NCBI GenBank assembly: GCA_041694515.1
Contig: JASMSZ010000089.1
Location: forward strand, 1-10,125
DNA length: 10,125 nucleotides
Reading direction: 5' to 3'
From: Halanaerobium sp041694515
GTDB taxonomy: Bacteria > Bacillota > Halanaerobiia > Halanaerobiales > Halanaerobiaceae
Positions 1-7,719 of the stretch are shown here, one piece after another. Made by a program: the position numbers and the translations under genes. The first letter of the stretch is position 1. Each line of letters begins with the position of its first letter. A model generated the notes under the pieces. It had not been told where the DNA came from. It worked only from the letters and a program-made list of their open reading frames with translations, and did no database searches.

Positions 1-1556
1 ATTCCAGCTTTAGTATCAGCTCCATATTCAGTCATCACAATTGGTTTTCCTTCTTTTTCCCAGCCAGCAAGTTCTTCTTCAAAGTTCTTTTGAGAATATC
101 TTAACTCTGCTCCTCCCATTAAGTACCAGCCGTAATAGCGATTTAAGGAAATTACATCTGCAAATTGAGCAGCATTACACTTACCATATGGTGCTGTCAT
201 AATATTTGTAAATGTAAGAGGTCTTGCCTGTGGATCAAGTTCTCTGGCGTAAGAAAAAATTTCTTCAAAATACTCTTCAGCTCTCTCCTGAGCACTATCT
301 GGCTCATTTGCCAGACACCACATTACAACTGAAGCATGGTTTTTATCCCTTTTCATTAAACGCTTAATCTCTCTTTTATGGTTTCCTTTTGTTTTTTGAT
401 GCACAATTTCTTTATCAAAGAAATCAGATTCTTTTCCAGTACCTGCTGCCAGGAAGTTCATATTCATATCAAAAAGACCCACTGCTGGGGTTTCATCAAT
501 TACAACAACCCCTCTGCGGTCACACATTCGGTAAAATTCTTCATCATAAGGGTAATGTGAGGTGCGGACAGAATTAGCTCCAATCCAGTCTAAAAGTTCA
601 GCGTCTCTAATCATTACTGCTGGATCAAAACCACGGCCATTGATCTCACTGTCTTGATGTTTACCAAAGCCTTTGAAATAAAATGGCTCATCATTAATTA
701 GGAAGCGATTACCTTTGACTTCGACTGTTCTAATTCCCACAGGTAGTGGATAAGTATCAACTGTTTCGCCACTGCTTAACAAACTAACTTCTAAATTATA
801 TAAATAGCCTTCACCAGGCTGCCAGAGATTAACTGATTCTACTTCCAGCTTACCACTATCTCCATTAGCCTCAGCCACAACATTACCCGCTTCATCTTTT
901 AATTCAACTTTAATCTCAGAGTGAGAAGTGCTTTCTATTTCATAGTTTAGATAACCTGTATTCCCCTCATAATCTGTAACTGTCGAAATATCATAAATAT
1001 AATCTTTAGGTAAAAGCTGAATCTTTACTGCAGAATGAATTCCGGCATAATTAAAGAAATCAAAATAAGGAAATAATCTTTTTTTACCGTCATCATATTC
1101 TTTAACCTGGCCGGTAGGAATAGTCGTTAAATCTAATTCATTATTAACGACTACAATCAGAGTATTTTTAGCTCCAAAGTCAGCAGCTTCATTAATAATT
1201 GCTCCAAATGGCATGTATCCACCTTCATGTTCAGCAATTTTAACTCCATTTAACCAGACTTCTGCTCTATGAGTTGCACTGCCAAAACGAAGGTTAACAT
1301 TTTTCTGCTGCCATTCCTCTGTCAGATAAAACTCTGTCTGATACCAGACATCCCCAACATGTTCTCTCACATCTTTATCTGTAAATAAATCATTAAAACT
1401 TGATGGAACAGGAACTTCACTGCAATCAATTAAACCGTTCTGCCAGCCTTCGTCTCTTCCCTTTCCCTCAAAGTCTACTTTAAACTTCCAGATTCCTGAT
1501 AAGTCAATAATCTGTCTTGTCTGAGATTGAGCAGAATATAAAAACTGTTCTTCCAT
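1..1556 (-). CDS. uidA: Beta-glucuronidase, glycoside hydrolase family 2 (3' end outside window)
   Basis: Cytoplasmic retaining hydrolase that releases glucuronic acid from beta-glucuronides. The 518 visible residues match E. coli GusA along their length: N-terminal sugar-binding sandwich (about 15-185), Ig-like domain (about 190-275), then the TIM barrel. The barrel carries GFGKHQDSEINGRGFD (296-311), RTSHYPYDEEF (331-341) and VVIDETPAVGL (351-361). The acid/base is E418 in MWCLANEPD, and the nucleophile is E510 in MTEYGADT. NRYYGWY (472-478) is the usual active-site strand. There is no signal peptide. E. coli GusA has 603 residues, so roughly 85 are missing, including the Asn-x-Lys motif that reads the glucuronate carboxylate; beta-glucuronidase specificity is therefore inferred from overall similarity. 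The ATG is chosen because GGAG lies 9 nt upstream. It follows the symporter gene by 112 nt on the same strand, probably in one operon. A beta-galactosidase-type GH2 is much less likely. Confidence 0.93.
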   Translation of the reverse strand, partial: MEEQFLYSAQSQTRQIIDLSGIWKFKVDFEGKGRDEGWQNGLIDCSEVPVPSSFNDLFTDKDVREHVGDVWYQTEFYLTEEWQQKNVNLRFGSATHRAEVWLNGVKIAEHEGGYMPFGAIINEAADFGAKNTLIVVVNNELDLTTIPTGQVKEYDDGKKRLFPYFDFFNYAGIHSAVKIQLLPKDYIYDISTVTDYEGNTGYLNYEIESTSHSEIKVELKDEAGNVVAEANGDSGKLEVESVNLWQPGEGYLYNLEVSLLSSGETVDTYPLPVGIRTVEVKGNRFLINDEPFYFKGFGKHQDSEINGRGFDPAVMIRDAELLDWIGANSVRTSHYPYDEEFYRMCDRRGVVVIDETPAVGLFDMNMNFLAAGTGKESDFFDKEIVHQKTKGNHKREIKRLMKRDKNHASVVMWCLANEPDSAQERAEEYFEEIFSYARELDPQARPLTFTNIMTAPYGKCNAAQFADVISLNRYYGWYLMGGAELRYSQKNFEEELAGWEKEGKPIVMTEYGADTKAG

Positions 1557-1603
1557 TTATTATCACTCCACTTATTTCAAAATTTATAATCATTAATCCA
1601 TCT

Positions 1604-1632
1604 GGGCTTCTTTAAAAATTTTAGAGAAGCCC
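1604..1632 (-). repeat. Intercistronic stem-loop between symporter and beta-glucuronidase genes
   Basis: GGGCTTCT (1604-1611) and AGAAGCCC (1625-1632) form a perfect 8-bp inverted repeat. The A/T loop between them can extend the stem by a few more pairs. It begins 36 nt after the symporter stop. Read on the minus strand, no T-run follows the stem, so a classical terminator is unlikely. A transcript-stabilising or partial-readthrough element that sets the ratio of the two proteins is an inference. Confidence 0.5.
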
Positions 1633-1668
1633 TTATCTTTAACTTATACATAATTTATATTGAATTTA

Positions 1669-3147
1669 TTAAGCAGTAGCTGTCGCTGATTTCTTTTTAT
1701 CAATTTCGTCCTGAATTTCGGCCATCTTCTTATCATCTAAAGGATAGAATTTCATTGCAATTAAAGAAGCAACATGTCCAATTAAGGGTAAACCAAAAAC
1801 AATAAACAATATTGCAATTTCTAAACTTGCACTAACCGGAGAGTTAGGTGGAATTTTTTGGCCTCCATAACCGGCTAAAGCTATACTGAAACCAATAATT
1901 ACAGTTCCTAAAGATGAAATCATCTTATCAACAAAGGAGAAGATAGTACCAATAAAGCCTGACATAAATCTTCCGGAGCGGCAGGATTCATAGTCAGTAC
2001 AGTCTGCAATCATCGGAATTACTATATTACCTGCCAGCTGACTTACAGAATATTGAGCTCCTAAGACTACTAATAATATTAATACTCCTGTAGTAAGTTC
2101 ACCTTCAGCCAGCATAGGTGTAATTACAAGCAGAACTAAAATTAAAATTGTTCCCATCCAGGTTAATTTAACAAATGCATTTTTTAATCCAACTTTTTCT
2201 GCATATTTAACTCCCAGATAAGTTACTAAAATAGCAGGAGCCATTACCCAGACCGAAAATGTTCCCTGAAGAGCAGTATTATATAGAATATTAGAAAAGA
2301 AATAGACAAAACCGGCACGACGGGCAGTTAAGGCTAGTTTATCTGTAGAAGCTGCTACAATTAGCATCTGCAGAGGACGATTGTTTTTAAGAACTTCCCA
2401 GGCATCTTTAAATTTAATTTCAACTGCATTTTCTGCCAGTCCAAAATATTTTGTTCTATCCTTAGACCAGATACCGATCATCGCCATAATTGTCATAACA
2501 AAAGAAGCTGCCATAAAAATAACAGAAACTGTTGACCATAGAGCCGGATCATTTACATTTTGAGCGTATTTAGGTGCCATGTAGGTCATAATAAACCAGG
2601 TAGCACCAGCAAAAAGTAGAGTATTATAAATTGCATCAAAAAAGGTAAAAAGTGGTCTTTGAGCAGGGTCATTAGTTAATGCTGCCTGAGCCCCCTTAGT
2701 ACAGGAAGTCTGAAAAGTATAACCGATAATTGCTAGACCATATAACAGAGCTGTAACAATATATTTAGTCTGGGTGGACCATTCTGGTGGAACATTAAAT
2801 AGTGCAATAATCATAATCACTAAAATAATATTACCAATAAGCATAAAGGGACGATATTTACCAAATTTAGTGTCAGTTTTATCAAGTATGAACCCAATTA
2901 CAGGATCAGTAAAACCATCGAAAATTCTCATCGCAGTTGCTATTCCACCAACAATTGCTGCAGAAAGACCAAGTACATTTTGAGTAAAGAAAGCATAATA
3001 CATAATTAGTACAAATGCCGTATTTGTAGCAGTATTGTTTAAAGCAAAAAATGCAATCTGCCATTTCTCTGCATTATGGTATTTTCCCTTTTCTTTTAAC
3101 TTTTCTCTTTTTTTCTTAATTTCTTTTTGATCTGGTTTATTTAACAT
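1669..3147 (-). CDS. GPH-family sugar (probably glucuronide):cation symporter, MFS fold
   Basis: Inner-membrane secondary transporter of the glycoside-pentoside-hexuronide family, the group containing MelB, XylP and UidB/GusB. Length is 492 residues with about 12 hydrophobic segments, between a lysine-rich N-terminal tail (1-30) and a charged C-terminal tail ending in DEIDKKKSATATA. The family signature is clear: MRIFDGFTDPVIG (73-85) keeps the R-x-x-D-x-x-x-D pattern (R74, D77, D81) that forms the MelB cation site, followed by DKTDTKFGKYRPF (89-101), the cytoplasmic loop 2-3 motif. Start: AGGAGG lies 8 nt before the ATG. It heads the unit that continues into the beta-glucuronidase gene, which suggests the substrate is a glucuronide or a related hexuronide-bearing oligosaccharide. 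Substrate cannot be read from the sequence, and a xyloside or other glycoside is possible. The 295-bp upstream gap carries a promoter candidate. Confidence 0.92.
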   Translation of the reverse strand: MLNKPDQKEIKKKREKLKEKGKYHNAEKWQIAFFALNNTATNTAFVLIMYYAFFTQNVLGLSAAIVGGIATAMRIFDGFTDPVIGFILDKTDTKFGKYRPFMLIGNIILVIMIIALFNVPPEWSTQTKYIVTALLYGLAIIGYTFQTSCTKGAQAALTNDPAQRPLFTFFDAIYNTLLFAGATWFIMTYMAPKYAQNVNDPALWSTVSVIFMAASFVMTIMAMIGIWSKDRTKYFGLAENAVEIKFKDAWEVLKNNRPLQMLIVAASTDKLALTARRAGFVYFFSNILYNTALQGTFSVWVMAPAILVTYLGVKYAEKVGLKNAFVKLTWMGTILILVLLVITPMLAEGELTTGVLILLVVLGAQYSVSQLAGNIVIPMIADCTDYESCRSGRFMSGFIGTIFSFVDKMISSLGTVIIGFSIALAGYGGQKIPPNSPVSASLEIAILFIVFGLPLIGHVASLIAMKFYPLDDKKMAEIQDEIDKKKSATATA

Positions 3148-3262
3148 TAATAAGTCCTCCTATTTTTTAGTTGTTAATCGAATCTCCCGGGATAAGTTTA
3201 AGTTGTAATCTTCTTAATTTCTTATAGGACTTATGTTAGAATAACTAACTCTTATAATTATT

Positions 3263-3291
3263 ACTATATTAATAGTATAAAATAATTTGAA
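3263..3291 (-). promoter_or_regulatory. Candidate promoter of the symporter/beta-glucuronidase unit
   Basis: On the minus strand a -35-like TTCAAA (3291-3286) is separated by 17 bp from TATAGT (3268-3263), a 5/6 match to the -10 consensus. The -10 lies inside an inverted repeat TACTAT-ATTA-ATAGTA (3262-3277), which could be an operator or just AT-rich symmetry. The leader would be about 110 nt. The weak -35 would suit activation by the upstream-encoded AraC-type regulator. Confidence 0.4.
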
Positions 3292-3305
3292 TATTATTTC
3301 GTCTC

Positions 3306-3322
3306 GATTTATTTGGATTTAT
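3306..3322 (-). promoter_or_regulatory. Candidate AraC-type operator: GATTTAT direct repeat, 10-bp period
   Basis: GATTTAT occurs at 3306-3312 and again at 3316-3322, exactly one helical turn apart. On the minus strand it lies 14 bp upstream of the candidate -35. AraC-family monomers use two helix-turn-helix motifs that contact adjacent major grooves about 10 bp apart, so the geometry and location fit. The repeat is A/T-rich and could arise by chance. Confidence 0.3.
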
Positions 3323-3362
3323 ATAATAAAATTACAGTCAAATTTAAAAATTATACCATAAC

Positions 3363-3413
3363 AAAAAATCAAACCCAAAGAAAAGATAAAATTTAATATC
3401 TCTTCTTTGGGTT
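3363..3413 (-). terminator. Intrinsic terminator of the AraC-pseudoGH39 regulator gene
   Basis: AACCCAAAGAA (3372-3382) pairs with TTCTTTGGGTT (3403-3413), a perfect 11-bp stem. After one mismatch it extends by AGATA/TATCT (3384-3388 with 3397-3401), leaving an 8-nt loop. On the minus strand the stem is followed by TGA and then six T. It lies 29 nt after the regulator's stop codon and separates it from the symporter unit. Confidence 0.8.
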
Positions 3414-3442
3414 CGGAGCTTAAAGTGTAAAATATTATATTT

Positions 3443-5932
3443 TTATAATTGAATCTGAAATTGTTTTCTCAGTAAATAAAATTCAATTCCATGTCTTTCC
3501 ACTTCACCTTCTAAATTATATTCACCTTTTAAATCCAAATAATCTATCATTAAATCAGGAAAAGATTTGTTTTTCAAGTATTTAATTTCATGATTATTTA
3601 AATTTGAAGGAGCTCCCATTTTAATCCACTGATCAAAGGCTGAACCAGAATCTCTATTTAAATGATAATGACTTAACTTATATTTCCCTTTAAGACCTGA
3701 AAATTTAAATTTGAATTTTAAAGAATCCTTATTTTCAAAAACCTGATATCTATTATACTCATCAATTATACTGTAATCTCCATTACGATAGCTCTGATTT
3801 AAATAAGCATAATTATACAATAAAATCTGAATATCGTCTCCTTTACAGGTTATTATATAATTTTCTCCCTGAGCAATAATTTCATCTCCCAGTTCTGAAA
3901 GAATGATATAAGCATAATAACCAGATTTTTTAATCCCTTCTGTATTCATCAAACCTCTGCCGCCGAAAAAAGGTAATTCGTTAATTGGCCATTCTGAAAT
4001 CAAATCTGATAAATTTAAATAGCCAAGTCCATCCAATTCTTCTTGAAGTTTTAAAGCAGTATCAATGATAAAATCAGCCATAAAGGCAGTATCATGTACC
4101 AATTCTTTTGCATTCCAGCTTACATTCCACCTGGTTGCTATTAACTCTGCTTTCGGATAATATTTTGCCAGTAGATTATTTATTTTTTGAGATATCTTAA
4201 TTGAATAATCTTTTTCTTTGAATTTAAATTTAATATTTTCCAGAGTGCTTTCTTTATAAAACTTACTTAAATCAGGATCCTCCTCCATAATCGGAACTGA
4301 ATTGTGATAGAGATTAATATTATAAAAGTCTATTGCAGTATCATTCTGCTCAGCATATTCCAGGAATTTTTCAGAAAGAAAATTTTCTTCAAAAAATGTT
4401 TCAGAAGCAGGACCAACTTTTAGTAATTGAGAAATTGCTTTAATCTTTTCGGCAGTTCGAGCATAAAAATTAAAATACTCTGCTTCGGTTCCCGCCCAGT
4501 GAAAGCCACGTACTGGGAATTCAGTCCAGACCTGGAAATACCACTGCTGTACCTCTTCAATTCCATACCTATTAATTAAATGAATAATAAAAGCATCAAT
4601 TAAATCAAGCCAGGCATTAATGTCTTTAGGAGGAGAAAAGTTAGCCTGATAATAAAAAATTGTTTTATCTCTGTCACTTGCCAGTAATTCCGGCATAAAA
4701 CTTAAAGTTATAAAAGGTTTAAATTTGTTTTTTAATATAAAATCAAAGATATTATCTACCAGTTTCCAGTTGTAATGAATATTTTCCAGGCTATCCCCTT
4801 TACAAACTTCAAGGTCATCATTAAATATCCCTTCAAAACGCAAATATTCAAAGTTAATTTCCTGTTGAAGTTCTACAATTTGTTTTCTAAGATTTGAGTC
4901 TAAAATACTTTGAGCAGTACCAGCATTAATCAATTTATTCCAGATTGGATTAAGTGATTGATTTTCACCGCCTGAGTCTAGAATCACTTCTTTTTGTAGC
5001 TCATCCTCTATTCTCCTTTTATTTTGCTGGTAAGAATTAATAATTTCTGTAAAATAATCATTAAAATATTTAAGATCTCCAAACTCATTAATTAAGTTTT
5101 CCTTTTTTAATTCTGGGTAATTATTTTTTAATTCAACCGGGCTCTGCTTAAACTGGTCATTAAAGACTCGATAAAAACTCTTGATATTTTTGAATCCTGA
5201 TTCCAGTGCAATCTGACTAATATTTTTATTTGTATACAAAAGTTCAGCCAAAATCTTTTCCAGCCGCAGGCGATCTAAATAACTTTTGAAATTTACACCT
5301 GTTAAGCTCTTAAATTTCTCTGATAAATAAGAACTGTTATAATGAAATTCCTCTGCTATTTCTTTTAATGTTAAATTTTCTGCAAATTGAGTTTCCAATT
5401 TTTCGATTACCTTAATTACTATATTGTCTTTCTGTTTATTATAGAAATTATCCTGGCGCTGATTATGAATACAGTGATTTTTATTAAGAACTGTCAGTAA
5501 CTTATCTAACTTAGTTTTTATTTTTTTTGCCAGCTGGTAATCTAAGTAAAAATAATCTTTAGCCATTAAAGCTGCTAAATATTTAAATTCATTCAAATTA
5601 GCATCATTATTTAAGTTATATACTTTCTCTTCAAAATCAAAGGAAAAATTATTTAAATAATTATATTTAAAATCAAAAACAAGAAATTTACAACCCCTGG
5701 ATTTTTTTAGGATCCTAAAAGGAGTATAACTGTTTATTATCTTCATTTCTCCTGTTTCCAGGTTAATTTTATTTTTTGATTCTGTTTTTAAATTACTATT
5801 TTCATAAGTTATTCTTCCTTCTAAAAGCCAGATCAACTTAAAACTGCGATTAAATTTCTTTTTTTGATTTAGAGAATTCAACGAAATATTCAGGGGCAGT
5901 CCAAATTTGAAATCTACATTTTCGCAAATCAT
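3443..5932 (-). CDS. AraC-family transcriptional regulator fused to a degenerate GH39 (beta-xylosidase-like) domain
   Basis: Predicted cytoplasmic DNA-binding regulator of 829 residues. An N-terminal cupin-like AraC ligand domain spans about 1-100. A two-HTH AraC module spans about 169-272 (LTLKEIAEEFHYNSSYLSEKF, then ISQIALESGFKNIKSFYRVF). A whole GH39-like region runs from about 290 to 829: RFEGIFNDD (365-373), PFITLSFMPELLAS (406-419), WYFQVWTEFP (464-473), LIATRWNVSW (597-606), VHDTAFMADFI (612-622) and the C-terminal sandwich motif DQWIKMGAP (767-775). Family knowledge: active GH39 enzymes have NEP around the acid/base and TEWN or TEFN at the nucleophile. Here they read TEF (E471 kept, Asn to Thr, Pro to Phe) and TRWN (R601 in place of Glu). 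Hydrolysis is therefore unlikely and a sugar-sensing role is inferred. The ATG has GAGGAG 8 nt upstream. It has its own promoter and terminator. The neighbouring glucuronide genes are the obvious candidate targets. Confidence 0.9.
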   Translation of the reverse strand: MICENVDFKFGLPLNISLNSLNQKKKFNRSFKLIWLLEGRITYENSNLKTESKNKINLETGEMKIINSYTPFRILKKSRGCKFLVFDFKYNYLNNFSFDFEEKVYNLNNDANLNEFKYLAALMAKDYFYLDYQLAKKIKTKLDKLLTVLNKNHCIHNQRQDNFYNKQKDNIVIKVIEKLETQFAENLTLKEIAEEFHYNSSYLSEKFKSLTGVNFKSYLDRLRLEKILAELLYTNKNISQIALESGFKNIKSFYRVFNDQFKQSPVELKNNYPELKKENLINEFGDLKYFNDYFTEIINSYQQNKRRIEDELQKEVILDSGGENQSLNPIWNKLINAGTAQSILDSNLRKQIVELQQEINFEYLRFEGIFNDDLEVCKGDSLENIHYNWKLVDNIFDFILKNKFKPFITLSFMPELLASDRDKTIFYYQANFSPPKDINAWLDLIDAFIIHLINRYGIEEVQQWYFQVWTEFPVRGFHWAGTEAEYFNFYARTAEKIKAISQLLKVGPASETFFEENFLSEKFLEYAEQNDTAIDFYNINLYHNSVPIMEEDPDLSKFYKESTLENIKFKFKEKDYSIKISQKINNLLAKYYPKAELIATRWNVSWNAKELVHDTAFMADFIIDTALKLQEELDGLGYLNLSDLISEWPINELPFFGGRGLMNTEGIKKSGYYAYIILSELGDEIIAQGENYIITCKGDDIQILLYNYAYLNQSYRNGDYSIIDEYNRYQVFENKDSLKFKFKFSGLKGKYKLSHYHLNRDSGSAFDQWIKMGAPSNLNNHEIKYLKNKSFPDLMIDYLDLKGEYNLEGEVERHGIEFYLLRKQFQIQL

Positions 5933-5980
5933 AGCTATAACTCCTCAAATGTTTTATTAATTGATGATAATCTTGATATT

Positions 5981-6009
5981 ATTATACCATCTGAAGAGAA
6001 AAATGTATA
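5981..6009 (-). promoter_or_regulatory. Promoter of the AraC-pseudoGH39 regulator (extended -10)
   Basis: On the minus strand TATAAT (5986-5981) is preceded by TGG, giving the extended -10 form TGnTATAAT. TATACA (6009-6004) lies 17 bp upstream as the -35. The leader would be about 40 nt with GAGGAG before the ATG. The -35 abuts the T-run of the phn terminator, so one unit ends where the next begins. Confidence 0.65.
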
Positions 6010-6063
6010 AAAACAGTGTCCCTACCGTTTACAGAACCAATTTTTGGAAGCATAAACGGTAGG
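6009..6063 (-). terminator. Probable terminator of the phnDCEE operon
   Basis: CCTACCGTTTA (6021-6031) and TAAACGGTAGG (6053-6063) form a perfect 11-bp stem. An inner CCAA/TTGG pair (6037-6040 with 6044-6047) lies inside the loop. It starts 19 nt after the second phnE stop. On the minus strand a run of five T comes only after a 7-nt spacer (GACACTG), so it is an imperfect intrinsic terminator. The element may also be a dispersed palindromic repeat. Confidence 0.6.
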
Positions 6064-6082
6064 TGTAGTATATAAAAATGCA

Positions 6083-6883
6083 CTAAATAAGAGTTTTTCT
6101 AATTTTAGCTGAAAATAATTCCGAAAATAATACTAATGATAAAATCATCATAAATATTATAATTGCATCAGGCCATTTAAGCCCCAAAATTGCCTCATTT
6201 AACTGCAGCCCAATTCCACCAGCTCCTACTAAACCAACAACTGTTGATTCGCGAATATTAATATCCCATCTATAAACAGCTGTCCCAACAAATGAAGGAA
6301 AAACCTGGGGCACAACAGAGTAAATTAAAGCGGAAAATTTGGAGGCTCCAGTAGCTTCAACTGCTTCTACCTGTTTTCTATCAATTTCTTCTATACTTTC
6401 ATAAAGGAGTTTGGAGACAAACCCCACTGATCTTAAAGAAATTGCAATTATTCCAGCCAGCACCCCTGGTCCCAAAATAATTACTAAAATTATTGCCCAA
6501 ATTAAAGAACTAACTGAGCGAGAAGTTACAATTATCAAAAGAGCCAGCTGTCTCAAAAGTGGATGAGGTGAAGTGTTTTCTGCAGCCAAAAAAGCTACAA
6601 ATAGGGAAAGTAATATGGCGGCCAATGTTCCTAATGTGGCAATAGTTATTGTATCCCAGATTGGTCTTAAAAGATCCAAAAAATAAGTCCAGTTTGGAGG
6701 GAACATCCTCATTAGTAATTTTGAGCCCTGTTCAGCCCCATCATAAACAAAGGGCCAGATTGTTCGAGCTGAGATAATATTCCAGCAGTAAATAAAAAGC
6801 CAGATACCCGCTGCCCAGAACAAAATTTCTTTTAAAATTCTAAGTGTGCTTTTTAGCTGCCAGTTATAATTTTTTTTAGACAT
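6083..6883 (-). CDS. phnE: Phosphonate-type ABC transporter permease, PhnE family (second copy)
   Basis: Inner-membrane permease of a PhnCDE-type importer, 266 residues from the chosen ATG. Evidence is several hydrophobic helices, the EAA loop EAVEATGASKFSALIYSVVPQ (173-193 from this start) that docks on the ATPase, and the family's RESTVVGLVGAGGIG (211-225). The reading frame stays open to a GTG at 6913 that overlaps the previous stop, but no ribosome site precedes it. The ATG at 6883 has AAGGGAG 7 nt upstream and gives an N-terminus, MSKKNYNWQ, that matches the other permease (GNYSWQ), so I take it as the start. It lies 29 nt downstream of the first phnE. The two PhnE proteins share motifs but are clearly diverged, which suggests a heterodimeric pore. 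The substrate could be phosphonate, phosphite or a related P compound. Confidence 0.92.
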   Translation of the reverse strand: MSKKNYNWQLKSTLRILKEILFWAAGIWLFIYCWNIISARTIWPFVYDGAEQGSKLLMRMFPPNWTYFLDLLRPIWDTITIATLGTLAAILLSLFVAFLAAENTSPHPLLRQLALLIIVTSRSVSSLIWAIILVIILGPGVLAGIIAISLRSVGFVSKLLYESIEEIDRKQVEAVEATGASKFSALIYSVVPQVFPSFVGTAVYRWDINIRESTVVGLVGAGGIGLQLNEAILGLKWPDAIIIFMMILSLVLFSELFSAKIRKTLI

Positions 6884-6890
6884 TTTAAAA

Positions 6891-6897
6891 CTCCCTT
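6891..6897 (-). promoter_or_regulatory. Ribosome binding site deciding the start of the second phnE
   Basis: AAGGGAG on the minus strand sits 7 nt before the ATG at 6883. The longer in-frame GTG at 6913 lacks any such site, so the shorter protein is preferred. Confidence 0.75.
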
Positions 6898-6912
6898 CTA
6901 TATTAATAACCA

Positions 6913-7719
6913 CTATTTAATCTTTTTTCTAATAAAAGAAGAAAACAATTCTCCTAGAAGTACAATCGCAATCATCACAATCAAAATAGCGGAAGCAGAA
7001 TCAAATTCGTAGCGATCAAAAGCGGCATTTAAAGTTGTACCAATTCCGCCAGCACCAACAACACCGATTACAGCCGAAGCTCTAAAGTTAATATCAAGTC
7101 TGTAAACCGATAGACCAATAAACCGTGGTAAAATTTGAGGCAATATAGCATAAGTCATTAGCTGCGGCCAGGAAGCTCCGGTGGCTTTAACCGCTTCCAC
7201 CTGAGTCCAGTCAATATCCTCAATTTCTTCTGCCAGTAATTTTGACAGAAAGCCGATACTGCTGAAAGTTAAGGTTAAAACTCCTGCCATTGGACCAAAA
7301 CCAATAACTACCACAAAAAAAATTGCAATAACTACTTCCTGAAAACTCCTTGAGATAACTATCACTGCTCGTGATAAGTAATAAATCGGCTTTGGAGATA
7401 TATTCTCTGCTGCTCCAAAAGCAAAAGGAATTGAAATAATTATACCAAATACAGTTGCCACATAAGTCATCGTCAGACTTTCTAAAATCCCATCAACAAT
7501 CGAATTCCAGCGGGAGATAAAATCCGGTCTTAAAAAATCAGCAAAGTATTTTTGGCTTCTGCTCAGACCAAGTATAATTCGCTGGGAATCAATTTTCAGA
7601 GAAATAAAAGTAAATATTATATAAGCCGCAGCAAGTAAATAAATTATTGCTCTTTTGTTTTTATTCTTAATTAGATGTGGACGCTGCCAGCTGTAATTTC
7701 CGCTGCTCTCTGTCAGCAA
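6913..7719 (-). CDS. phnE: Phosphonate-type ABC transporter permease, PhnE family (first copy)
   Basis: Inner-membrane permease partner of the adjacent PhnE, about 268 residues. Hydrophobic helices lie near residues 27-42, 86-104, 117-141, 144-162 and 245-262 (counted from an ATG at 7725). The EAA loop EAVKATGASWPQLMTYAILPQ is at 177-197 and the family motif RASAVIGVVGAGGIG at 215-229. Start choice: the ATG at 7725 is only 2 nt from the GGAGG core, too close for normal initiation. The in-frame TTG at 7719 is 8 nt away and is preferred; the ATG remains possible. The gene overlaps phnC by 53 nt. The motif NYSWQ near the N-terminus recurs as NYNWQ in the second permease, so the overlapped segment is real coding sequence and not an overlong call. 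Translational coupling to phnC is likely. Confidence 0.92.
   Translation of the reverse strand: MLTESSGNYSWQRPHLIKNKNKRAIIYLLAAAYIIFTFISLKIDSQRIILGLSRSQKYFADFLRPDFISRWNSIVDGILESLTMTYVATVFGIIISIPFAFGAAENISPKPIYYLSRAVIVISRSFQEVVIAIFFVVVIGFGPMAGVLTLTFSSIGFLSKLLAEEIEDIDWTQVEAVKATGASWPQLMTYAILPQILPRFIGLSVYRLDINFRASAVIGVVGAGGIGTTLNAAFDRYEFDSASAILIVMIAIVLLGELFSSFIRKKIK

Larger units (their letters stand above)
3148..3442. other. Intergenic region: symporter leader, promoter candidates and regulator terminator
   Basis: This is a 295-bp gap between the symporter start and the regulator stop, both on the minus strand. From right to left it holds the regulator's terminator (3363-3413), a direct repeat GATTTAT at 3306 and 3316, a sigma-70-like promoter (3263-3291), and an AT-rich leader of about 110 nt. 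The leader contains one GC-rich 8-bp palindrome, TCCCGGGA (3185-3192), and a small inverted repeat GTTAG/CTAAC (3235-3249). No coding sequence was seen. Confidence 0.6.

Noticed and set aside
378..577. Two short plus-strand open frames of about 60 residues
   Set aside because: They lie antisense to the well-conserved TIM-barrel part of beta-glucuronidase and have no ribosome site or recognisable motif.
2381..2983. Short plus-strand open frames inside the symporter gene
   Set aside because: They are antisense to a clear GPH transporter coding region; hydrophobic codons on one strand give open frames on the other by chance.
6020..6036. Catabolite-responsive (cre)-like sequence TGTAAACGGT on the minus strand
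   Set aside because: The second half lacks the expected CA end, and the bases are fully explained by the 11-bp terminator stem arm.
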